From: Clostridiales bacterium
GTDB lineage: Bacteria; Bacillota; Clostridia; Christensenellales; Christensenellaceae
NCBI GenBank assembly: GCA_019420265.1
Contig: JAHZHM010000226.1
Location: 1-5,213, forward strand
Direction of reading: 5' to 3'
Length of the DNA: 5,213 nt
Position 1 is the first letter of the stretch, and each line of letters starts with the position of its first letter. This document shows, piece by piece, positions 1 to 4,972 of this stretch. The notes beneath the pieces were generated by a model, which was not told where the DNA came from, made no database searches, and saw nothing but the letters and a program-made list of their open reading frames with translations. Position numbers and translations under genes: made by a program.

Positions 1-628
1 CCTCCTCTTCTTCCTGCTCGGCCTTCAGGGCCTTGATGGGCACGCCGGTTTTATCGTAGAGATAAAAGCCCGGGCAGCGCTCTATCCTGCCCTCTTCCCA
101 GAAATAGAAGCCCTCTTCGCCCCGGATTGGGTCTATCACATAGGCGATTTGGTTTTCCTCTTTGAAGAAGTTCTCCTGGATGAACGTATCGTAATTGGAG
201 AGGAAGATGCCAAAATCCGGGTGCGTATGAATCCAGCCCACGATGGATTTGCCCTGGTGCTTCTTCTCCATCTCTTTATCCACGGCCTCCCAGGTTTGGT
301 GGGTAAACGTGAGCGTCTGGGGCGTGGCCTCGCAGTGCTTTGCCTCGATAAAGCCCTCTATCAGGATATTCTGCTTGCCGAACTCCTCCACAAATTCGCC
401 CACCAAAATGCCGCCGCTCTCGTTTTCGGTTTTGCCCTCTGTGAACTTATGAATCTGCCGGTAGACCTTTTGGGCGATATAGATATTCTTGTTTCCCTGC
501 ACCCGCTCGCCCACGGGCAGGATATTCTGGGGCAGCGCGCCCTCGGCCTGCTGGGCGGCCTGCACCTTCTCCTTCTGTTTTTTGGCGGCCTTTTTTTCGG
601 CTGCCTTCTGTTTTTCCTTCTTTGCCAT
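1..628 (-). CDS. JAB/JAMM-family metalloprotease (predicted Ubl deconjugase), 3' end beyond window
   Basis: Predicted zinc isopeptidase that would remove the ubiquitin-like modifier from targets. 209 codons are visible and no stop is reached, so the C-terminus lies outside the window. The complete JAMM signature is visible: a conserved Glu in ENESGGILVG (E70), then HTHP (H134, H136, P137), S144 and D147, in the standard HxHP-x6-SxxD spacing. All metal ligands are present, so it is predicted active. Residues 1-30 are a Lys/Ala/Glu/Gln-rich, strongly basic helix, probably a coiled coil and unusual for a bare JAB domain. The visible end is acidic (about residues 205-209). The ATG at 628 has a GGGAGG at 635-640 with 6 nt spacing, overlapping the stop codon of the E2 gene, so it is translated with that operon. 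The family (Prok-JAB/MPN) also includes sulfur-carrier processing enzymes. The operon context and a modifier already ending in Gly favour deconjugation over maturation. Confidence 0.93.
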   Translation of the reverse strand, partial: MAKKEKQKAAEKKAAKKQKEKVQAAQQAEGALPQNILPVGERVQGNKNIYIAQKVYRQIHKFTEGKTENESGGILVGEFVEEFGKQNILIEGFIEAKHCEATPQTLTFTHQTWEAVDKEMEKKHQGKSIVGWIHTHPDFGIFLSNYDTFIQENFFKEENQIAYVIDPIRGEEGFYFWEEGRIERCPGFYLYDKTGVPIKALKAEQEEEE

Positions 629-639
629 GCCTGGCCTCC

Positions 640-2301
640 CTATTTCATATTGAACACGAGCACAGAGTTGCCGATGGCGATGGCATCCCCCTGCCGCAGC
701 ACATGCCGGGAAATGCGCATGCCGTTGACCACCGTTCCCATCGGGGTGCCGCAATCCACCAGCACATAGCGGCCATTCTCCTGGATGATATCGCAGTGGT
801 GCTCGCCCACCAGCTTATCCTTGAAGAGCACGATGGTGTTCCTGCCGTTGTTGCCGATGCTGGTTGTGCCGGCAAAGACCAGGTATTCCTTGCCCTCGAA
901 CTCGCCCCGGATGACTTTGAGCCAAGCGGATTTGGCGAACTGCTCGAGCAGGCCAATGCCCAGGCCGATGAGCAGGCCCATGAGCGTAATGCCGATGGCC
1001 CTTGGGAGGATGCCTGTATCCGTCTCGCTGAGCAGCGCCCAGGGGATATTGCAGATATAGTTGAACGCAAAGCCGCCGATAAAGCCACCAACCAGGCCGC
1101 CCAGCATGCAGAAGAGCAGGCGTTTTTTCTCGGGCTTGATGAGGCCGGCGGAAAAGCCGATGCCCAGGCCCGCAATCGCCCAGCCCACGCCCCGGATAAG
1201 GGCCATGGCGAATTCGTTTTCCGTGGTTTGCAGAAGCGCGCTATACAGGCACTGGGCAAGATAGCCGCTGATGAAGCCCAGCACCAGGGAAATGCCCGCG
1301 CCGATGGCCGCGTTTTTAGCCGCCTGGCGGCCCGAGCCATAGTAGATGCCCTCGCCCAGCCCCAAAAACAGGCCGATGCCGCACGCCATAAAGGCGCAGA
1401 AGAAGGCGGAATCCAGCCGCACCGCGTTGGTGATGGCCGAGGTGATGGCAATGAGCTGGCTTTCGCTATACAGCCCGGCATAGGCATTGGCATACAGCTC
1501 TTCCATAGGCGGATAGCCCATCCAGCCCAGGATGGTATCCGAATTGAGCCAGAGGCCGAGCAGCTCCTGCAGCGCGAAGCCCACGATGCCGCCGATGATG
1601 CCCCAGAGCAGGCCCTTTAGAAAGACGGTTTTGAAGTTCAGCTTTTTGCCCGCCGAAACCGGCCGCTGGGCCTGCATGCGGGCTGCTGTGGGCGTGAACG
1701 TGACGCCTGCCAGCTCTTCGGCGGTGATCTCGAAATCGTTTTCCGGCTCGGGGGAGATTTCCATCTGGGGGATTTCCTCCTCTATCTTCTCGCCCTGCTC
1801 ATCGAACAGATCGATCTGCACATCCCCTGCCGAGGCCTCCTCGCCCTGATAGAGATTGAGGTTGCCCACCGGGAACATATGCTTATGCTCGATGGCCCAT
1901 TTCGCCGCGTCTGCCGAGAGCGGGCTATAGGAATTCCAGCTCTTATACTGGATCATATCCCCGATATTGATGATGATATCCGAGAGCGATTCCCCCGCGC
2001 CCCAGATATCCCCGATGCAGATTTGCCCATCCCGGAAATTGGGGTGCCAGATGGGCGTCAGAATTTTGCACAGGGGCTTATAGCGCGGGTAATCCGCGTG
2101 CAGCGTGATCTCCACGTCGTGCCGCCCGAGAGTCTGGATGCTGCCATCTGGCAGCAGATAGATGCCGTTGACGAAATACGTTATGTGGTAGCGCTCGGGG
2201 GGCTCGGGGCCCATGGGCGTTACCTTGATATATGGATGGTTCCCAAAATCCTTTTGCAGCTGCTCCCAGTCCGAAGCGATGCGCCGCATTCTTGCATTCA
2301 T
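640..2301 (-). CDS. E2-like (UBC fold) conjugating enzyme fused to six-TM region and C-terminal FHA domain
   Basis: 553 aa. Residues ~1-145 form an E2/UBC domain: YPRYKP at 71-76 corresponds to the E2 'YPxxPP' strand, and HPNFRDGQIC at 86-95 is the classic HPN...C motif with C95 as the thioester cysteine (one residue closer to HPN than in typical eukaryotic E2s). Residues ~150-222 are an acidic Pro/Glu-rich linker. Six hydrophobic Gly-rich segments follow at ~225-250, 297-318, 330-354, 365-388, 394-416 and 430-452. Basic loops (GSGRQAAKN, KPEKKR) and acidic loops alternate so that both ends are cytosolic. Residues ~462-553 match an FHA domain (SIGNNGRNTI, HHCDI, GTVVNG, GDAIAIG), but several phosphothreonine-contact positions are substituted. 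The start at 2301 has AGGAGG at 2309-2314 with 7 nt spacing, overlapping the E1 stop. It should accept the Ubl from the adjacent E1 and transfer it to targets at the membrane, with the FHA domain as recruiter or scaffold (inference). Substrates are unknown. Confidence 0.93.
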   Translation of the reverse strand: MNARMRRIASDWEQLQKDFGNHPYIKVTPMGPEPPERYHITYFVNGIYLLPDGSIQTLGRHDVEITLHADYPRYKPLCKILTPIWHPNFRDGQICIGDIWGAGESLSDIIINIGDMIQYKSWNSYSPLSADAAKWAIEHKHMFPVGNLNLYQGEEASAGDVQIDLFDEQGEKIEEEIPQMEISPEPENDFEITAEELAGVTFTPTAARMQAQRPVSAGKKLNFKTVFLKGLLWGIIGGIVGFALQELLGLWLNSDTILGWMGYPPMEELYANAYAGLYSESQLIAITSAITNAVRLDSAFFCAFMACGIGLFLGLGEGIYYGSGRQAAKNAAIGAGISLVLGFISGYLAQCLYSALLQTTENEFAMALIRGVGWAIAGLGIGFSAGLIKPEKKRLLFCMLGGLVGGFIGGFAFNYICNIPWALLSETDTGILPRAIGITLMGLLIGLGIGLLEQFAKSAWLKVIRGEFEGKEYLVFAGTTSIGNNGRNTIVLFKDKLVGEHHCDIIQENGRYVLVDCGTPMGTVVNGMRISRHVLRQGDAIAIGNSVLVFNMK

Positions 2302-2312
2302 ATTCTCTCCTC

Positions 2313-3503
2313 CTATTCGAGGCCGGCAAACACTGCCGCCTCATCCCCGCTGCATTCGTAGTAGCGCTCCTCCATCCCCCGGCGGCCGCAGAAGATATGC
2401 AGCGGCGGGATGCCGATTTCGCCCAGCGTTTTCTCCAGAAAATCCTCGCTGCCCGTCAGCGTATGGAAGGTCTCGAACTGCATGGATTTGCCGCAATCCG
2501 GGCAGAGCAAATCCGCCCCCCTCAGTTTATGCACCGGGGCAAACAGCGGCTTTTTGTTCCCGCAGGCGCAGGACGCGACGGACGCGATATCCCGATCGAA
2601 ATCCACCACGGCGTTTTCGCCCAAATCGGCCTGCGCTTGCGCCAGAACCTGGGCCAGCGTGGTTTTCTCGGCGCTCCAGGGCATGCGCTGCGCCGGGCCA
2701 TAGGCATCGTGGCTCATGCAATCCGGCTTTTTTTGGTATTCCACGATGAAGGAATCGTGCGTCAGCCCGTTGAACACATAGCCCTTGCCGGCCAGCGTGG
2801 GCAGGCCGCGGTCGCTATGCAGAATTTTGAGCATTTCCTGCACCTGCACCCCCGCGATGATGGAAGAGGAGGTGGGCGTCGTGGGGATTTTGCCCTCGGC
2901 CATCTGCTCGTGCGTCAAAAGCGCGCAGCTCTTGCGCTGATTGATCATGCGCCAATCTGCCTCGGTCATCGTGCATTCATAGCAGGGGCCGGGGGGCGCG
3001 AACACCCGGGCAAAGCCGCCCAGCGCCTCGATGGCGCCATCGATGAAGGTTTTGCCCAGCTTATAGCAGCTCTGGTTGATGGCCAGCCGGGCTTCGCGGT
3101 TATCCAGCCCGCCCAGCACCACATCCACCCGCTCAAATACCCCAAGGCCGATATCGTCGATGATATTGCTCGTAAAAGCTTTTGCGCGGACATCCGGGTT
3201 GAGCTCCATGGCGCGCTCGGCCGCGACCTCCGCCTTATAGCGGCCCACATCCCCGGCCCGGAAGAGCACGGAGCGGGTCAGGTTGGTCTGCTCGATTTTG
3301 TCCATATCCACGATGAGGATTTTTCCGATGCCCAGCAGCGCCAGGTTTTTGATGAGCTCGTTGCCAATCGCCCCGGCGCCCACCACCAGGATGCAGGCGT
3401 TTTTCAGCTTCTCCTGGTCCCACCAGGGAATCAGCCGCAGGCGGCTATAGCGATCCTCCTCGAAATCTGCGGAGGTTAGCTCGATACTTCTATTTTCCTC
3501 CAT
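2313..3503 (-). CDS. E1-like ubiquitin-activating enzyme (ThiF/MoeB/UBA fold) with C-terminal zinc-binding extension
   Basis: 396 aa, predicted to adenylate the Ubl C-terminal Gly with ATP and pass it via thioester to the E2. Visible in order: RYSRLRLIPWWDQEKL (18-33), the usual ThiF entry motif; Rossmann loop GAGAIG (42-47); D66/D68 and NLTRS (74-78), matching the D...NLxRQ nucleotide site with Q replaced by S; K90; LDNREARLAIN (133-143). PCYEC (173-177) with C262/H265 (DCMSH) looks like the structural zinc site, the fourth ligand changed from Cys to His. SCALLTHEQ places C193 where UBA3-type E1s carry the catalytic cysteine, followed by the crossover-like IPTTPTSSSIIAG. Residues ~275-396 are an extension with CAC (312-314) and CPDC (334-337), a second probable zinc site, and a mixed alpha/beta tail that could play the E2-binding ubiquitin-fold role (inference). 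It starts 3 nt after the Ubl stop without a clear Shine-Dalgarno, suggesting translational coupling. Confidence 0.94.
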   Translation of the reverse strand: MEENRSIELTSADFEEDRYSRLRLIPWWDQEKLKNACILVVGAGAIGNELIKNLALLGIGKILIVDMDKIEQTNLTRSVLFRAGDVGRYKAEVAAERAMELNPDVRAKAFTSNIIDDIGLGVFERVDVVLGGLDNREARLAINQSCYKLGKTFIDGAIEALGGFARVFAPPGPCYECTMTEADWRMINQRKSCALLTHEQMAEGKIPTTPTSSSIIAGVQVQEMLKILHSDRGLPTLAGKGYVFNGLTHDSFIVEYQKKPDCMSHDAYGPAQRMPWSAEKTTLAQVLAQAQADLGENAVVDFDRDIASVASCACGNKKPLFAPVHKLRGADLLCPDCGKSMQFETFHTLTGSEDFLEKTLGEIGIPPLHIFCGRRGMEERYYECSGDEAAVFAGLE

Positions 3504-3506
3504 GGC

Positions 3507-3776
3507 TCAGCCCGCCGTAATTTCCGGCTGGAGGCGGAGCACATCCCCATCCCGCACGCCTGCTTCGGCCAGAGTCTGCATTTCCAGCAGCTGTCTGCCC
3601 GAGACTTTATGGATGAATTTATAGCTGATGGGGTTGCCATCCGGCCCCACAGAGGGCAGCTTGATTTTTTCCACCAGCTTGACCATGATGATGCCCGTTT
3701 TGATATCGTCGGGCAGGCCGACTTTCTGCTCCTTATTGCCCGTCGCATCCACGATGATTACATTTACTTTTCCCAT
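3507..3776 (-). CDS. YukD/EsaB-like ubiquitin-like modifier with exposed C-terminal glycine
   Basis: 89 aa beta-grasp protein, probably the modifier conjugated by the downstream E1/E2. The pattern is YukD-like: an N-terminal hydrophobic strand (VNVIIVD, 4-10), a helix (IKTGIIMVKLVEKIKLP), SYKFIHKVSGRQLL as the 'y.LI.k.sg..L' strand pair, and the closing 'tLaeaGVrDGDvLrL' signature, then a short tail PEITAG. The natural C-terminus is a single Gly directly before the stop, so it could be adenylated without prior processing; there is no GG pair. The chosen start (ATG at 3774-3776) has GGAGG at 3785-3789 with 8 nt spacing. An in-frame ATG at 3791 would add MEATK but overlaps that ribosome site and lacks its own. 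It is the first gene of the operon, 3 nt upstream of the E1. YukD/EsaB proteins otherwise belong to type VII secretion loci, where they are not known to be conjugated; the E1/E2/JAB neighbours argue for a modifier role here. Confidence 0.9.
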   Translation of the reverse strand: MGKVNVIIVDATGNKEQKVGLPDDIKTGIIMVKLVEKIKLPSVGPDGNPISYKFIHKVSGRQLLEMQTLAEAGVRDGDVLRLQPEITAG

Positions 3777-3784
3777 TTTCGTTG

Positions 3785-3789
3785 CCTCC
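3785..3789 (-). promoter_or_regulatory. Ribosome binding site deciding the Ubl start
   Basis: GGAGG sits 8 nt before the ATG at 3774-3776. It supports that codon over the in-frame ATG at 3789-3791, which overlaps the site. Confidence 0.75.
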
Positions 3790-3819
3790 ATAAAAAGCGG
3801 AAAACCGCCTATTGAATCT

Positions 3820-3848
3820 ATTTTACGCCAAAGAGCGCGCCGCTGCAA
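3820..3848 (-). promoter_or_regulatory. Candidate sigma-A promoter for the ubl-E1-E2-JAB operon
   Basis: On the minus strand TTGCAG (3843-3848) and TAAAAT (3820-3825) are separated by exactly 17 nt. The -10 matches consensus at 5 of 6 positions and the -35 at 3 of 6. A transcript would start near 3813, giving a leader of roughly 35-40 nt before the Ubl ATG. A small hairpin, GCGG-TTTT-CCGC followed by TTTTT (3792-3808), would then lie at the very 5' end of the mRNA. Confidence 0.35.
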
Positions 3849-3887
3849 ATACTTCGCGCATATATTATTATGTTGGCGTTTTGCGTG

Positions 3888-3916
3888 ATTATATTTTTAC
3901 TTTGATATGCTCAGTT
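3888..3916 (-). promoter_or_regulatory. Alternative upstream promoter (perfect -10, poor -35)
   Basis: A perfect TATAAT (3888-3893, minus strand) lies in an AT-rich tract. The hexamer 17 nt upstream is AACTGA, which does not resemble TTGACA. If used, the leader would be about 105 nt and would include the small hairpin at 3797-3808. It may be an activator-dependent promoter, or chance in AT-rich DNA. Confidence 0.25.
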
Positions 3917-3968
3917 TACACCATCTGCCCCGCTTTGTTCAAGGGGGAGGAAGGAAAAGGAGGGGCAA

Positions 3969-4015
3969 AAGGTCAAGGGCCATGGGTGAACATGGGGGCA
4001 TAGCCCCCATACCCC
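3969..4015. repeat. Palindromic dispersed repeat, copy 1
   Basis: A 47-nt element begins AAGGTCAAG and contains a perfect 8-bp inverted repeat, ATGGGGGC-ATA-GCCCCCAT (3992-4010), followed by ACCCC. A second copy at 4973-5019 is the same length and matches at 40 of 47 positions, exactly 1004 nt away and in the same orientation. Differences concentrate in the ~10 nt between the AAGGTCAAG box and the palindrome. There is no T-run after the stem, so it is not a simple terminator. It resembles REP- or MITE-type intergenic elements. Confidence 0.8.
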
Positions 4016-4040
4016 GATACTTTGTAAAAAGGGCAGCGCG

Positions 4041-4128
4041 GGGAGAAAGTGTGTGCGGTGGGCAGGGCATGGCTAGAAGGCAGGCGCGGTGGGCAAAAAA
4101 TGTGCGAGCATTTGTTTTCTGGCTAGCT
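4041..4128. repeat. Diverged direct repeat module A, copy 1
   Basis: Positions 4051-4120 align without gaps to 4261-4330 at an offset of exactly 210 nt, with 63 of 70 bases identical. Similarity starts around 4041 and fades after about 4120. Shared landmarks are TGCGGTGGGCAGGGCATG, CTAGAAGGCAGGCGCGG and TGTGCGAGCAT. No open frame of convincing character runs through it. Confidence 0.75.
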
Positions 4129-4134
4129 GGCTGG

Positions 4135-4182
4135 CAGCGGCGCGGGCAGGGTTGACAGCCTCTACTGTTCTCTCATTCGGGT
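4135..4182. repeat. Short repeat module B, copy 1
   Basis: The copy begins CAGCGGCGCGGGC and ends CATTCGGGT. It is followed immediately (one base later) by a second copy of the same module. The middle of the unit has diverged strongly between copies, while the two ends are conserved. Confidence 0.65.
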
Positions 4183-4183
4183 G

Positions 4184-4242
4184 CAGCGGCGCGGGCGGGA
4201 CTGGCAGGCTTCACGGTTTTATCATCCGGGTATGCCCTCCGC
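4184..4242. repeat. Short repeat module B, copy 2
   Basis: It begins CAGCGGCGCGGGC like copy 1 and continues GGGACTGGCAGG like copy 3, then carries ATCATCCGGGTATGCCCT, matching CCATTCGGGTATGGCCT of copy 3. It leads directly into the second A module. The shared blocks link all three B copies and show a mosaic order A-B-B-A-B. Confidence 0.65.
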
Positions 4243-4250
4243 AGGAGTGC

Positions 4251-4338
4251 GGGGGAAAGTGCGTGCGGTGGGCAGGGCATGCCTAGAAGGCAGGCGCGGC
4301 GAGCAGAAAATGTGCGAGCATGTGCTTTCTGACAGAAT
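4251..4338. repeat. Diverged direct repeat module A, copy 2
   Basis: This is the partner of 4041-4128, offset by 210 nt. Its end contains CTGACA-(7 nt)-TGTCAG (4329-4347), a 6-bp inverted repeat absent from copy 1, where the same place carries GGCTAGCTGGCTGGCAG. Copies therefore keep or replace potential stem sequences while the flanks stay conserved. Confidence 0.75.
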
Positions 4339-4344
4339 GATTGT

Positions 4345-4404
4345 CAGTGGCGGGAGCGGGACTGGCAGGTTTTGCCGCTCTGCCATTCGGGTATGGCCTT
4401 TGCA
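4345..4404. repeat. Short repeat module B, copy 3
   Basis: It contains CAGTGGCGGGAGC, GGGACTGGCAGG and CCATTCGGGTATGGCCT, matching copy 2 in the same order. Its right end supplies the -35 region of the promoter for the acetyltransferase gene, so the repeat array abuts transcription control of that gene. Confidence 0.65.
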
Positions 4405-4427
4405 AAAGCGCCCCTGGCCGATATAAT
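4400..4427 (+). promoter_or_regulatory. Candidate sigma-A promoter for the GNAT gene
   Basis: TATAAT (4422-4427) is a perfect -10. TTGCAA (4400-4405) lies 16 nt upstream; the overlapping TTTGCA (4399-4404) gives 17 nt. Each matches the -35 consensus at 4 of 6 positions. The predicted leader to the ATG at 4458 is only about 25 nt and contains AGAGGAG (4445-4451) 6 nt before the start. Confidence 0.6.
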
Positions 4428-4457
4428 GAAGATACTATTTGAGAAGAGGAGCGGGAA

Positions 4458-4952
4458 ATGGTAATTAGAAAAAGCGAGAGGCGGGATTTGGAGCAGATTA
4501 TGGCGCTGTATGAAGAGGCGCGGGCGTTCATGCGGAAAAACGGCAACCCCAGCCAGTGGGGCAATTCCCACCCGCCCCGGGAGATGATAGAGGCGGATAT
4601 TGCCGCGGGCAAAAGCTACGTCTGCATGGAGGGCGGCCAAATCGCGGCGACCTTTTATTTCGCCGTGGAGGAGGACCCGACCTACCGCCAGATAGAGCAA
4701 GGCGCGTGGCTTTGCGGCGGGCCTTACGGCGTCGTCCACCGCATCACGGCGCGGCAGGGTGTGCGGGGCGCGGCTTCCTTCTGCCTGGCGTGGTGCTATG
4801 AGCAGTGCGGCAATCTGCGCATCGATACCCACCGGGACAATCAGCCCATGCGGCGCTGCTTAGAGCGCAACGGGTTTATCTATTGCGGCGTGATCCATAT
4901 TGCAGACGGGAGCGAGCGCATCGCGTTTCAAAAGCCGCCCAAGGGAGCATAA
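4458..4952 (+). CDS. GNAT-family N-acetyltransferase
   Basis: 164 aa, a typical length for a single GNAT domain that transfers acetyl from acetyl-CoA to an amine; the substrate cannot be read from sequence. The N-terminal IRKSERRDLEQIMALYEEA (3-21) is the usual GNAT first strand and helix. The acetyl-CoA region around VVHRITARQGVRGAASFCL (92-110) keeps a Gly/Ala-rich turn (G104-A106), but the canonical [Q/R]xxGxG/A spacing is degenerate. The C-terminal part NLRIDTHRDNQPMRRCLERN (119-138) followed by GF matches motif B ('lrldt..dN..m...ler.GF'), then YCGVIHI. The start has a good AGAGGAG site. It is a single-gene unit, divergent from the ubiquitin-like operon and convergent with the gene at the right edge. 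There is no visible functional tie to the operon, although N-acetylation of lysines or N-termini could in principle compete with Ubl conjugation. Confidence 0.9.
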   Translation: MVIRKSERRDLEQIMALYEEARAFMRKNGNPSQWGNSHPPREMIEADIAAGKSYVCMEGGQIAATFYFAVEEDPTYRQIEQGAWLCGGPYGVVHRITARQGVRGAASFCLAWCYEQCGNLRIDTHRDNQPMRRCLERNGFIYCGVIHIADGSERIAFQKPPKGA

Positions 4953-4972
4953 AAAGAGCAAGGGTGGGAGCT

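Larger units (their letters stand above)
3777..4457. other. Intergenic region without a supported gene, rich in repeats
   Basis: This 681-nt divergent interval separates the ubiquitin-like operon (left, minus strand) from the GNAT gene (right, plus strand). The left ~150 nt is AT-rich and carries the candidate operon promoters. Positions 3935-3980 are purine-rich with no recognised signal. The rest is the palindromic repeat and the A-B-B-A-B repeat mosaic, which is GC-rich. The short open frames crossing it have low-complexity or shadow-like composition and no good ribosome binding sites. Confidence 0.7.

Noticed and set aside
622..1620. Long plus-strand open frame (332 codons) opposite the E2 gene
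   Set aside because: It lies wholly antisense to the well-supported E2-TM-FHA gene, starts at TTG without a ribosome site, and its Ala/Asp/Gln/His-rich sequence is typical of antisense GC-rich frames.
2232..3479. Long plus-strand open frame (415 codons) opposite the E1 gene
   Set aside because: It is a mirror of the E1 gene with His/Arg/Gln-rich composition and no recognisable domain, while the minus strand shows full ThiF motifs.
3797..3808. GCGG-CCGC hairpin as a true terminator
   Set aside because: Only four base pairs support it; it lies in the operon leader just upstream of the first gene, so it was kept only as a weak regulatory observation.
3992..4010. ATGGGGGC/GCCCCCAT palindrome as a terminator
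   Set aside because: It is a strong stem but has no T-run on either strand; the second copy at 4996-5014 also lacks one, so it is a repeat element rather than an intrinsic terminator.
3812..4155. Short plus-strand open frames in the intergenic region
   Set aside because: They run across the promoter region and palindromic repeat, have no convincing ribosome sites, and encode low-complexity Gly/Arg-rich sequence.
4152..4180. Perfect TTGACA as a promoter -35
   Set aside because: The hexamer 17 nt downstream is ATTCGG and no TATAAT-like box occurs at 16-18 nt spacing.
4135..4404. Three B modules as a CRISPR array
   Set aside because: Spacing between copies is irregular (1 nt then ~100 nt), copies are diverged internally and there is no repeat-spacer regularity or cas gene.
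4283..4832. Minus-strand open frames overlapping the GNAT gene and its promoter
   Set aside because: They are antisense to a gene with clear GNAT motifs, with no ribosome site or domain.
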